A stretch of DNA of 22,497 bases, taken from the IMG/VR virus record IMGVR_UViG_3300023237_001101, positions 1-22,497 of that record, one strand, 5' to 3'. Origin of the DNA: a virus. Of this stretch, positions 1-7,849 are shown in pieces; the stretch's first letter is position 1; each line of letters opens with the position of its first letter. The notes beneath the pieces are model-generated. The model was given only the letters and a program-made list of their open reading frames with translations, did not search any database and was not told the DNA's origin. Position numbers and translations under genes: made by a program.

Positions 1-120
1 GCCCGCCTCATCGAGTTGAGCCGCCATTGCCTCGTAAACCTGAGTAGAGGCCGCGAGGAGCCACTTGTTACCGGCAGCGGCGAGCTTGATCTCAAGCGGG
101 GTTGGTTGAGTTTCGTCCAT
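1..120 (-). CDS. Partial distal tail gene (N-terminus only)
   Basis: Forty codons are visible from an ATG at 120 to the window edge, beginning MDETQPTPLEIKLAAAG. The start lies one base after the TAA of the fibre gene (TAAAATG), the same tight junction used by other tail genes here, which supports a real gene in the same transcript. The visible part is predicted helical and is too short to assign. By position it could be a fibre chaperone, a fibre accessory protein or the first gene of a lysis block. No function is claimed. Confidence 0.6.
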   Translation of the reverse strand, partial: MDETQPTPLEIKLAAAGNKWLLAASTQVYEAMAAQLDEAG

Positions 121-121
121 T

Positions 122-1888
122 TTATGGGTATGAATAACCGAGTTCGGCGGCGAGTAGGGGCATTGCGGCGGCGACTGTGTCGGCGCTGAAAGTCTTCGGG
201 AGGATGTAGACCTGTTGAAGGAAGAGGGTGGTATTGCTCTCTCCGTCACGCTTACCAAATACGTTGATTTCCTCAAAGTCCATGGCTGACGTATCTGCCG
301 ACGCTGTTACTGCCGTCCCCCCGTTTACTCGGGATGATATTCCGTCAGAATTAGCCAGAGCCTCATGTATGATATTACCGGTAAACCCGTCATCGTTTTG
401 GGCGATGTGACTAGCTGTGTAGTATGATCTAAGATCGTCTCCTCCACTTGCGCTTCCGGTCCTGTAAGACGTAATCCAGCCGGTCGAGGCTGTATCAAGC
501 GCACCCGTTTTGTTTAGTGCTACGAGCCTGCCGTTGGGTTCTCCTCCGTCTCCTAGTCGATGCGCTACCAAGATCACCCAGCCGCCGTTCTGCCCCTCGG
601 TCAGCGTGGAGATCAGGTGACTGGCGTCGTCGGACACGATGCCCGGATGACGGACGATCATCGCGGGATCTTGGCCGGACTGGTTTACCGTGATGGTGCC
701 TCCGACAAGTGCTGTAAACGATTCCGCCATGTGGGGGGCGTCGCGGGAGATGTTTAGGTCGAGGACAGTGGTTCCGGCAATCTTGAACGTGGCAGAGCGG
801 AGGTTGTAGGCTTTAGACGAAAGGCTGTGGTAACCCGCCATTAAGTCGAATGTGGCGGAGCCCGATTGATCTCCGCCCGACGCTCTGACAAATTCGACCC
901 CATTTATTTCAGCGTAAATGTCTGTCCCGTCAAAACCATATTTACATGTAAAATACACACCCTCAATGGACGCATGGGAAACCCGACCGGTTTTTGCGCC
1001 TTTTGAAAAAACTACTGCTGTATTGTTGTCATATATAAGGATATTTGCCCCTGAGGACCAAGCACCGCCTAAAGGTAACACGTAAGACGCTAAATCTGGA
1101 ATCATCATCTCAACCTCAGCTTCCCAAGTCTCGTTCGCGCCGATTGTAACGCTCCCGCAATTCATCGAGTTGCCGCTGGTTCCGGGGAATGTGACATACT
1201 CAGCCCCCGGCGAGCACGGGAACGCGAGGGGTTGTTTTGACAACGTCCCCTGCGTGAAGGCGGTGGCGGTCGGCTGGCGATACTCGACGCCGTTGACTAC
1301 GAGGTTTGTGACTTCTTGGCCGTCTATTGCCTGACTAGGAAATCCTCCGAAATATAGGTCTTTTAAAATAGATAAGGTTATTGTGACGTCATGCGTTCCC
1401 GAGACGGCAAGCAATGTATAAAGCTCGCCGCGTGTTCCTGAGAAAGCAGATCCATCCACCGTGTAAGTCACCGAACCAAAAGAACCAGATAATGATGAAT
1501 TACCGCTACCACTCGCTACCGCAAATAAGTATTGGGTTGAACCATTGGTGAACACCATAAGATCCCCAGTCTCCCCCTTCAGATCAATCGTGAAATTGAT
1601 CGTCGTCAGCGTCAGCCCTGTGACAATTTGAGTTCCGTCCACCGTCCACTTGTCCGCCCGAATAGGACTCCGGTTAGGCGACAACGCAATGGGATCGCGG
1701 AAGCCGCACGCGCTACCGTCGCCTTTGAGCCAGCCTGTGCCAGCTGACAAGATCGCGAGAGCGCCCGCGTTCAGGAGGTCGAGCGCTGACGCCCCGCCGC
1801 GCTCTACTCCTGCCCTGGCGATGATCCCGTCTGCGATGGTGATTCCTAGCTGCTGGACGATCCCGGAGGTTGTTTGGATCCCGCTCAT
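122..1888 (-). CDS. Tail fibre / receptor-binding candidate with LamG-like domains
   Basis: This 588-residue protein probably forms part of a distal tail fibre or host-binding appendage. An N-terminal helix-prone segment (about residues 1-50, ADGIIARAGVERGGASALDLL) precedes long beta-rich stretches. Two regions look like concanavalin/LamG beta-sandwiches: about 240-385 (motifs WEAEVEMMIP, YAEINGVEF, ATFKIAGTTVLDLN) and about 410-588 (GGWVILVAHR, EINVFGKRDG, then a closing helix ending LGYSYP). LamG-like domains bind glycans and are common in phage adhesins. The gene starts 3 bases after the preceding small gene's stop. Its middle (about 900-1110 and 1330-1520) is visibly more AT-rich than its ends, as if replaced by exchange. 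Role is inferred from fold and position; a structural protein without receptor binding is possible. Confidence 0.65.
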   Translation of the reverse strand: MSGIQTTSGIVQQLGITIADGIIARAGVERGGASALDLLNAGALAILSAGTGWLKGDGSACGFRDPIALSPNRSPIRADKWTVDGTQIVTGLTLTTINFTIDLKGETGDLMVFTNGSTQYLFAVASGSGNSSLSGSFGSVTYTVDGSAFSGTRGELYTLLAVSGTHDVTITLSILKDLYFGGFPSQAIDGQEVTNLVVNGVEYRQPTATAFTQGTLSKQPLAFPCSPGAEYVTFPGTSGNSMNCGSVTIGANETWEAEVEMMIPDLASYVLPLGGAWSSGANILIYDNNTAVVFSKGAKTGRVSHASIEGVYFTCKYGFDGTDIYAEINGVEFVRASGGDQSGSATFDLMAGYHSLSSKAYNLRSATFKIAGTTVLDLNISRDAPHMAESFTALVGGTITVNQSGQDPAMIVRHPGIVSDDASHLISTLTEGQNGGWVILVAHRLGDGGEPNGRLVALNKTGALDTASTGWITSYRTGSASGGDDLRSYYTASHIAQNDDGFTGNIIHEALANSDGISSRVNGGTAVTASADTSAMDFEEINVFGKRDGESNTTLFLQQVYILPKTFSADTVAAAMPLLAAELGYSYP

Positions 1889-1891
1889 GGA

Positions 1892-2134
1892 TCAGTTTTT
1901 CAAGAAATTTACCTCGATGGTGTCACCGGCGGAGGACTCGAATTTTAGGAATCCGCCATGATTGGCGGTCTGGAGGTCGCCGCGCTCGCCATCTGCGAGC
2001 TCGCCGACTGGGACGGGGTCCCAGGTGTCGTTTTGGAGTTTCCGGGAGACGGTGAGGTCCCCTCCCACTACGTCGAGGTAGTATTTTTTCCCGCTTTGAT
2101 ACGGGACCAGTTGCTCGCCAGTGAAGGGGTTCAT
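1892..2134 (-). CDS. Small beta-rich tail protein
   Basis: The 80-residue product begins MNPFTGEQLVPYQSGKKYYLD and is predicted all-beta, with no membrane segment. I do not recognise a family. It sits between two larger distal tail genes and is followed after three bases by the fibre gene, so it is probably co-translated and may act as a fibre connector or fold accessory. The start is preceded by a TTTGACA box 14 bases upstream rather than a Shine-Dalgarno. The ending HGGFLKFESSAGDTIEVNFLKN has the alternating pattern of a small beta-barrel. Confidence 0.6.
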   Translation of the reverse strand: MNPFTGEQLVPYQSGKKYYLDVVGGDLTVSRKLQNDTWDPVPVGELADGERGDLQTANHGGFLKFESSAGDTIEVNFLKN

Positions 2135-2148
2135 TGATGGGAGGCGAA

Positions 2149-2155
2149 TGTCAAA
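2149..2155 (-). promoter_or_regulatory. TTTGACA box upstream of the 80-aa tail gene
   Basis: An exact TTTGACA on the minus strand ends 14 bases before the ATG at 2134. It is one of seven such boxes in the window. No -10 hexamer fits at 16-18 bases, so a simple promoter is unlikely. Confidence 0.45.
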
Positions 2156-2182
2156 TGAGCGGCATGGGGAGGATCTGGGATT

Positions 2183-3298
2183 TTAGGTGGGATACGAACA
2201 GTTCCCGACAATTATGATGTCAGTCCCCTCAGTCGTGATGAGGCCATCCTCCCACTGGATACGCCCTATCTCTACGCCCTCACAATTCTGGAATATTTTG
2301 TAGCCGTTTTTTCCGTTGCCATGGATCCGGATTTCGGACTCGCCATCGGTGACTCGGATCTGTTTCTCGGCGGCCCCAGCGCCATTTAGGAGCGATTTGA
2401 TTTTGAGCTTTTGATCGCAGATTTCGGCGGCCGGATCCTCATCGGCCCTCTCGATCAGGATGCTGGCCCCGGTGCCACTAGTGACCTCGCCACCGGTCCC
2501 GATATTCTCGGCGGCGAGGTCGAACTTGATGACGTCGCCGTCTTCTGCGGCGTCGATGCCCCAGCAGCCCTTGAGGGTCCGGAATCTGTAGACGCCTTCG
2601 GCCTCGGTGTGCTCCTTGAATACTCGCTGAGCGGCCCCGACGTTTTGACCGGTCCAGAGAAACGGGGTGAGCTGGATGTCTGATTCCCGCCAGGTTTTGA
2701 TTTCGATTTCCTCATCGACGAGGTCTAAATAGAGGATTCGGATGAGGTCATGATTGCTCTCGTTACCGGAGTCCTCGGGGTCCTCGGGCTGGTAGTGGTC
2801 GCTGTCCTTATCCTGGTCATCGGCTACGAGCTGGACGGGCGGGATGATCATCCCGAGTTCGTCCCGCTGGATCTTACAATAGACGCCTTGACCATCGGAG
2901 ACGGTGAGGGCCGGGAAGGCCTTGGTCACGGCGTCCCTTTCGTCCATCGGGGCTCCGTCGATTTCGGGGACGAAGTAGGAATAGCCATCGCCCTCCGTGG
3001 CGGCCTCGACCGGGTTGGCTATGATGACTCGGCCGGGTTCGAAGGTGAGCTCGTAATCGAGTTCGACTTTCTTGGTGGCAACGAGGGCGAAGGGAGGGTA
3101 TTCGACCTTTTTTTGGATCGGTTTTGGCCGCAATCGCACTTGCTTGCCCTTGTTTGTATCGACCCACTGGAAATCCCGGGTTGAGAAAATATTCTCAAGA
3201 CCGGCGAGGAGGGCGCGGAGCTTTTCCCAAGTTGAGCGCTTGATGAAGTTGATACTTCCCCGGGCCTGGGGAAGTTGGTCTTTTGGTCCTTGCGGCAT
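2183..3298 (-). CDS. Distal tail / baseplate-region protein, unknown family
   Basis: The 371-residue product has a basic, helical start (residues 1-40, SINFIKRSTWEKLRALLAGLENIF), a beta-rich middle, and an acidic linker around residues 157-180 (DDQDKDSDHYQPEDPEDSGNES) that probably separates two domains. The C-terminal part (about 250-371) has repeated short beta-strands with Gly turns (EIRIHGNGKNGYKIF, EGVEIGRIQWEDG), as in fibre shafts or carbohydrate-binding folds. It starts a few bases after the 233-aa gene (TAAAAAATG), so the two are surely in one transcript. No enzymatic motif is visible. Position after the tape measure points to the tail tip. I do not recognise the family. Confidence 0.6.
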   Translation of the reverse strand: MPQGPKDQLPQARGSINFIKRSTWEKLRALLAGLENIFSTRDFQWVDTNKGKQVRLRPKPIQKKVEYPPFALVATKKVELDYELTFEPGRVIIANPVEAATEGDGYSYFVPEIDGAPMDERDAVTKAFPALTVSDGQGVYCKIQRDELGMIIPPVQLVADDQDKDSDHYQPEDPEDSGNESNHDLIRILYLDLVDEEIEIKTWRESDIQLTPFLWTGQNVGAAQRVFKEHTEAEGVYRFRTLKGCWGIDAAEDGDVIKFDLAAENIGTGGEVTSGTGASILIERADEDPAAEICDQKLKIKSLLNGAGAAEKQIRVTDGESEIRIHGNGKNGYKIFQNCEGVEIGRIQWEDGLITTEGTDIIIVGNCSYPT

Positions 3299-3301
3299 TT
3301 T

Positions 3302-4003
3302 TTAGTCGGGGCGGGCTGGATGTTTGAAGGCGTAGGTATCGATGACCTGATAGATATTGGGGAAAACGCTGTCGTATTCCCGGTTTTCGAGGACCCATCC
3401 GTTCGGGTGCACGAAGCGGAGCGCGTCCTGGAATCCGCCCCAGATGTAGGCGGGATTGGGGGGCGCATTCGGCGGGGCGAGCTGAGTGCCGATCAGAGTG
3501 GTATCGGGGAGCGTGTCCATGAAGTAGGTATCGACCACTCCGAGCATGGGCTCAGAGATGATCCAGCGTTTCCCGGATCCACTGGGGGTGACGGTGGTTC
3601 GAAGGACCTCGACTAACTGGCGGGCGGTATCGTCGGGATTGCCATCGCCATCGGTGTCGATGCCGACGAGTTCCGAGCCCTCGTAGGTGGTGGGGCCGAT
3701 GGAGACCTCCTGGCCGAATGCGCTGACGCGGCGCAGGGTTTTGGCGCGCATCGAGACGAGGCCCAGGCAGGAGATCGAGGCTGTGCCGGTCTCGCCGGTA
3801 ACCCTCAGCGAGAGCCGCTCCACGTAGAGCTTGGAATATCCGGGGTAGGCGGCTCCCTCCGCTAAACTGAGGCCCGCTGCGGTATCGTAGATCCACTCAG
3901 CTTCGAGCGAGTCATACTGCCCGGGGCCGCTCAGGGTGACCGTCTCGGAGGTTTTGATCGGGTAAGCTCCGTAAATAATGGAGGAGGGTAATGAGGTCGG
4001 CAT
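3302..4003 (-). CDS. Tail-tip region protein with an EF-hand-like loop
   Basis: This 233-residue, beta-rich protein starts directly after the tape measure stop (TAAAATG), the place where lambda-type phages encode distal tail proteins. Residues 116-125 read DTDGDGNPDD, the acidic spacing of a calcium-binding EF-hand or dockerin-like loop, set between beta segments. A Pro/Asn stretch (about 176-184) precedes a conserved-looking aromatic end. No signal peptide or membrane segment is seen. It may be a distal tail protein or a baseplate hub part; the family was not recognised. Confidence 0.6.
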   Translation of the reverse strand: MPTSLPSSIIYGAYPIKTSETVTLSGPGQYDSLEAEWIYDTAAGLSLAEGAAYPGYSKLYVERLSLRVTGETGTASISCLGLVSMRAKTLRRVSAFGQEVSIGPTTYEGSELVGIDTDGDGNPDDTARQLVEVLRTTVTPSGSGKRWIISEPMLGVVDTYFMDTLPDTTLIGTQLAPPNAPPNPAYIWGGFQDALRFVHPNGWVLENREYDSVFPNIYQVIDTYAFKHPARPD

Positions 4004-4004
4004 T

Positions 4005-6221
4005 TTAGACTGAGTTGAGATTATTCCAGATCGCGAGTTGGCTCTCGCTGACCTCGATCAGGCGTTCGAAAAATCGCGAGCTGTTCGCATCGCCGTTGGC
4101 GCGGCCCTCGAGGAGCTGGCGTTTGTTTGAGCGGTCTCGTTTGACGGATTCGCGGATGCCCCCGGAGAATCCGATGTCGGGGATTCCTCGTAGGTCCTGG
4201 CGAGGATTCGCCTGCATTTTGAAAATCCCACGCGCCACAACTTGACGCTCGCTCTCCATCCCGTTGCGCTTCGCGGCGAGGATCTGCTCCTCGAGGCGCG
4301 CCTTAGCGCGGAGGAGGGCGAGGGCCTTCTCTTCCGAGATGCCGGTCTCGCGGGCGATGCGCTCCGCTTCTTTTCGAAGATCGAATTCCTCTCGGAGTTG
4401 ATCGGCGAGACCGGAGCGGCCCTGGGCCTCGAGCTGGAGGGCCTTGAGTTCGATGGCGAGGTCTCGCTTCCCGCGCGCTTGCTGCTCCTCGTTCCTGGCG
4501 GTCTCCTGAGCGGCATCGGCTTGCTCGGCACGGGCCTGGGCGATCTGCTCTTCTAGATCGGCGCGACTCTCGGTGGTGGCTCGGAGTTTCTGGGCAATGA
4601 TCAAGAGTTCCTTGGAGGTCTGGAGGTTGCCACTCGCGAAGGCCTTCCGGGCGAGGTCGAAGGCTCCCTTGGGTCCGAGGCCGGCACCGGCCTCGAGACC
4701 AGCATCGCGGGCGAGCGTTTCGGCGGCATTGAGGAGGCTGACCACGGTGTCCTGGAGTCTCCCGAGCTGATCTTCCGGGGCCAGGAAATCAATCTCGACC
4801 TTGAAGACATCCTTGGAGAGAGCGAGGACTTCGGTCGCAAGGTCGGACTTTTGCTTAGCGAGCGCAGCCATGGCCTTGCTCTCACGCTCGACTGCGGCTG
4901 CGCTGGCGTCCGAAAGCGACTTCCTCCGGAACTCTGAATTCGCGAGCGCGAGTTGCTCCTGCTCCCTCTCGTCTGCGGCGGCGCGGTCCTGGTCGATGAG
5001 TTTTTTCGAGAGTGCTATTTGCTCTTTTGTCGCATCGATGCGCTCGGCCGGGTTGAACTCGTTTTTCGCCAATTGGTCACCGATCAGATTGCCCAGCTGA
5101 AACCCTGCATAAGCAGTGCCGACCATGGCCGCCGCGGCGCCGCCACTGGTCTTTGAAAGCCCCCCCGCGCCAGAATTTTTGACCTTGGCGGCCGTATTCA
5201 CGTTGAGCGCTGCGGTCTGTGCGGTGATCGCGGCGGAGGACGTGACCAGGCTCCCGGCGGTGGCCGCGAGCCCTTTGAGAAATACCCCGAAATTGATGGC
5301 CTTGAGCGTGATCACATAGGCTCCATACAGCTTTACGGTGGTTCCCAGGACCTCGCGGTTTTCGACGAGGAAATTCGTCAGTGCCACCATGGCATTTGCG
5401 ACGGCTTCGAGCTCCTCTTCCATGCCCGCGAGGACCTCGATGCCCTCAGTCGCGCCTTTGATGAAGGCCATCTGGAGGGGGATGAGTTTCTGCCCGAGGA
5501 CGGACTGGGCGTTCTCGAACTGGGCCGCGAGAATCCGCTGCTGGTTTGCAACGCCCTCGGCAGTTTTCGCGAAATCGCCCTGGGCATCGGAGGTTTTACG
5601 ATAGATGAGATCGAGAGCAACGAGCTGTTTCGTTTGAGCCTCCAGCGCGCCTTTGCCATCGTAGAGGCCCATGGTGCGGGCGCGATCCTTGAGGATGGTT
5701 TCGTTGATGATGACGTTGTATTTCTTGAGCATCTCAAACTCTCCGGTCAGGGCCCCGGCGATGGCATCTCGCGCATCGTCCTGGCTCGAGTTGAAGAAGG
5801 AGGCGAGATCTGAGGTGAGGCCGACGAGCTCTTGCGAGATCTTCTCGGCCTCGGTGGCGGTTTTTCCTCCGATTTCCTTGAGCGCACCCCCGAAACGAGA
5901 GGCGTAATCGAGCGCGGCGGTCTGAGATAATCCGAGGGCCTCATCCTGACGAGCGGCCCAGGCGGAGATGGAATTATCATCGCCAAAGATGGCGGCCGTC
6001 TTGGAGAGGGTCTCGCTGAGATCTGAGGCGGACCCGACGAGATCCTTGAAGACCTCCTTACCGGAGCGGAGGGCGAGGAGCCCGACCCCGAGCTTGATGA
6101 CGTTTCGCAGGGAGTCGCTGGTATCCTTACCGAATGACTTGACGGTCTTGCGCGCTTTCCCGAATTCCGAGCGGAGCGGACCGGAATCGGCGCGGAGGTT
6201 GATCTTGATATTCTCGGCCAT
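4005..6221 (-). CDS. Phage tail tape measure protein
   Basis: The 738-residue product sets tail length and helps DNA entry. The N-terminal 240 residues show the usual tape-measure pattern: SGPLRSEFGKARKTVKSFG, a short hydrophobic helix around 45-55, then ASDLSETLSKTAAIFG, DYASRFGGALKEIGG and AGALTGEFEMLKKYNVIIN. About 310-375 is Ala/Gly-rich with apolar helices (LYGAYVITLKAINFGVFLKGL), likely membrane-active. Residues 390-660 are long charged coiled coil rich in Ala, Glu, Arg and Gln. Length and position after the tail-chaperone pair fit. In lambda-like systems the chaperone G/GT wraps this protein before tube assembly. It predicts a siphovirus-type tail of modest length. Confidence 0.93.
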   Translation of the reverse strand: MAENIKINLRADSGPLRSEFGKARKTVKSFGKDTSDSLRNVIKLGVGLLALRSGKEVFKDLVGSASDLSETLSKTAAIFGDDNSISAWAARQDEALGLSQTAALDYASRFGGALKEIGGKTATEAEKISQELVGLTSDLASFFNSSQDDARDAIAGALTGEFEMLKKYNVIINETILKDRARTMGLYDGKGALEAQTKQLVALDLIYRKTSDAQGDFAKTAEGVANQQRILAAQFENAQSVLGQKLIPLQMAFIKGATEGIEVLAGMEEELEAVANAMVALTNFLVENREVLGTTVKLYGAYVITLKAINFGVFLKGLAATAGSLVTSSAAITAQTAALNVNTAAKVKNSGAGGLSKTSGGAAAAMVGTAYAGFQLGNLIGDQLAKNEFNPAERIDATKEQIALSKKLIDQDRAAADEREQEQLALANSEFRRKSLSDASAAAVERESKAMAALAKQKSDLATEVLALSKDVFKVEIDFLAPEDQLGRLQDTVVSLLNAAETLARDAGLEAGAGLGPKGAFDLARKAFASGNLQTSKELLIIAQKLRATTESRADLEEQIAQARAEQADAAQETARNEEQQARGKRDLAIELKALQLEAQGRSGLADQLREEFDLRKEAERIARETGISEEKALALLRAKARLEEQILAAKRNGMESERQVVARGIFKMQANPRQDLRGIPDIGFSGGIRESVKRDRSNKRQLLEGRANGDANSSRFFERLIEVSESQLAIWNNLNSV

Positions 6222-6238
6222 GCTCTAACGGGGGGTTG

Positions 6239-6466
6239 TCATTTGCAGACCAGTCCCCTGGCCCATTCTTTGATCTTGGTCATGACTCCGCGGCGGGCCG
6301 AGCCCTCCTCTGGCCAGCGCATGCGATCGCCATCGAGCATGCGGGCCATGTGATAGTAAGCGAGGCCGCGACTGAGGGGTAATTCCCACCGGATAAAATG
6401 TTCGGTCCAGCCGGATCGGGAGGAGATCACGATGACGTATTGCGCCTCCCAAACCGGCATGGCTAG
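6239..6466 (-). CDS. T extension of tail assembly chaperone, made by -1 frameshift
   Basis: This reading frame is entered by a -1 slip at GGGAAAC immediately before the stop of the upstream chaperone gene. After slipping, translation continues CTA GCC ATG and on for 73 more residues (MPVWEAQYVIVIS to KEWARGLVCK), giving a fusion of about 247 residues. An internal ATG at 6460, three bases past the upstream stop, could also allow separate initiation, so both routes are possible. In lambda the gpGT fusion recruits tube subunits to the tape measure through its T part. The tape measure gene begins 17 bases after this frame ends, the expected layout. The T part itself has no recognised family. Confidence 0.8.
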   Translation of the reverse strand, partial: LAMPVWEAQYVIVISSRSGWTEHFIRWELPLSRGLAYYHMARMLDGDRMRWPEEGSARRGVMTKIKEWARGLVCK

Positions 6467-6981
6467 TTTCCCGAGTCATCGCCATGTTCCGGGCTGTCGG
6501 ATGGAGCGGACTCCGCGTGGTTTTTATGAGCGAGATTGTAGATACGCATGGCGACGGTATTGGCCTCATCATGCCTCCCGAGCGGGACATGATCATCGAC
6601 CCAGGCATCGACCGCACACTGGAAGCGCAAGGGATCGCCCCGGAGCGAGCGGATCACTGATTCCTCGGCATGGCAGAGGAAGAGGATGCGGAAGGCATCC
6701 GGGAGGAAGGTATAGCTGCTGAGGATGCACTCCGCGAGGTGCCGCGATCCCAGGGCGTGGCGGACCTCGATCCAATGGCCCTCCCGGGCGGAGGTCCAGG
6801 GGCGGAGCGGCTTGCCATTCCACGACGGAGGGCCGGCATTAAAGGCGATCTGTCGGGCCGCTTGCTCGCTGGGATCTGGACCGGTGTCCTCGAGAAGCTG
6901 AGGAGCGGCGGTCGCTTGCCCGGTCGCGCGTTCGGGATTGTAAATATCGGCGTGGGCATCAGGCCCGGGGGAATCGTTCAT
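6463..6981 (-). CDS. Tail assembly chaperone (gpG-like)
   Basis: The product is 172 residues from the ATG at 6981 (MNDSPGPDAHADIY). The frame is open further upstream, but that part overlaps the 252-aa gene heavily, so the later start is preferred. Residues 1-50 are disordered and acidic. The remainder is helical (GHWIEVRHALGSRHLAECILSS, AFRILFLCHAEESVIRSL, FQCAVDAWVDDHV) with an acidic tail EHGDDSGN that ends in the slippery codons. Family is assigned by position before the tape measure and by the frameshift architecture, not by clear sequence similarity. In lambda most ribosomes stop here and a few percent make the longer fusion; the ratio here is unknown. Confidence 0.75.
   Translation of the reverse strand: MNDSPGPDAHADIYNPERATGQATAAPQLLEDTGPDPSEQAARQIAFNAGPPSWNGKPLRPWTSAREGHWIEVRHALGSRHLAECILSSYTFLPDAFRILFLCHAEESVIRSLRGDPLRFQCAVDAWVDDHVPLGRHDEANTVAMRIYNLAHKNHAESAPSDSPEHGDDSGN
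6466..6472 (-). other. Programmed -1 ribosomal frameshift site (GGGAAAC)
   Basis: On the minus strand the last sense codons of the chaperone are TCG GGA AAC followed by TAG. The heptamer G GGA AAC has the exact X XXY YYZ phase of a -1 slippery site, and the -1 frame is open for 75 codons. Lambda G-GT uses the near-identical GGGAAAG. Position in the tail-chaperone gene just before the tape measure makes this a confident call. Confidence 0.85.
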
Positions 6982-7016
6982 ATCAGTTTCTCGGTTTTTC
7001 GGTTTTTCGTTTTTGG

Positions 7017-7775
7017 CTACATCCCAAAGTGTTTTTCGGCGCGCTCCCACGCGGCATCGCTGGCATCGGCGCGGACCAGGGCGGACTTGGGAGATCGCGG
7101 TTTTTGAAGGATGACCATCTGGACCTGCTCGCGCATGGCCTTGACGATGGCGGCGCGATTGTAGAGCGCGAGCATGCAATAGAGTAGCGGATGCTCGGGA
7201 TCGCTCGCGGCGAGGAGGCCTTGGCGGTAATTAATCAAGAGCGCGTGCACATTCAGGATGGACAGGGGCCCGGTGGCTCCCGGCTTGGAATAGTTCTCGA
7301 AATAGAACACGCGCTGGCCCTGGGGACCGGAGATTGAGAGGAGCGGGATCCCGATCGTGATGAGGCTGACGGCCATCTCCATCTCGGTGATTTTCGTAAG
7401 GACGGCCTTCCCAGCGAGACCGGGGAGACCTTGGTCGGAGTCCTGCAGGAGGCACTGCCCGCCTTTCATTTTCACAAGGCTCACGAAGCGGCCTTTATTG
7501 GCGAGATCGAGAAGACGTTCGCGATTTCGGAGCGCGACGAGGCACCAGAGAAGCGGGTGACCAGGGGTCTGCGCCTCGAGCTGTTTCTCGCGATACATCC
7601 GGCGGAGACGGGAGGTGAGCATGGCTCCCTCCTCGGTCTTAGCGCAGAGGTAAAAGGTGTAAAATTCGCGGCCTGTCTTACTATCGATCGCTTTATCGAT
7701 GCGGATGGGAATGCCGAGAGTGGCGAGCGCGGCCGCTTCTTTGGTATCGCGCGTGGCGCTGAAGATGGGTTGCAT
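7017..7775 (-). CDS. Internally duplicated tail-region protein
   Basis: This 252-residue protein contains two copies of a module of about 90 residues. In the first (about 14-104) the motifs run ALATLGIPI, EFYTFYL, PGHPLLWCLVALRNRERLLDL, VSLVKMK. In the second (about 134-225) they are AVSLITIGIPL, RVFYFE, PEHPLLYCMLALYNRAAIVKAM, VQMVILQK. The order and spacing match, so it arose by tandem duplication and fusion. It sits between the tail-tube candidate and the chaperone pair, a place where some phages carry an additional tail chaperone or adaptor. No signal peptide is present. A weak terminator precedes it. The module family was not recognised and the assembly role is inference. Confidence 0.7.
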   Translation of the reverse strand: MQPIFSATRDTKEAAALATLGIPIRIDKAIDSKTGREFYTFYLCAKTEEGAMLTSRLRRMYREKQLEAQTPGHPLLWCLVALRNRERLLDLANKGRFVSLVKMKGGQCLLQDSDQGLPGLAGKAVLTKITEMEMAVSLITIGIPLLSISGPQGQRVFYFENYSKPGATGPLSILNVHALLINYRQGLLAASDPEHPLLYCMLALYNRAAIVKAMREQVQMVILQKPRSPKSALVRADASDAAWERAEKHFGM

Positions 7776-7808
7776 CTGAGGGGGGAATCGAGAGAGAGAG
7801 ATTGAAAC

Positions 7809-7845
7809 TAAAACCCCTCCCCTGGATCACTCCGGGAGAGGGGAA
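7809..7845 (-). terminator. Intrinsic terminator candidate after the tail-tube gene
   Basis: Just after the TAA at 7850, minus-strand arms CCCCTCTCCCGG (7843-7832) and CCAGGGGAGGGG (7825-7814) can pair with about two mismatches across a 6-base loop. TTTTAG then TTTC follow. The T-tract is short and interrupted, so termination may be partial. Confidence 0.55.
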
Positions 7846-7849
7846 CACA

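Noticed and set aside
6463-7179. 238-residue version of the tail chaperone starting at 7179
   Set aside because: It would overlap the duplicated 252-aa gene by over 160 bases with a low-quality Arg-rich extension; the ATG at 6981 gives a clean junction.
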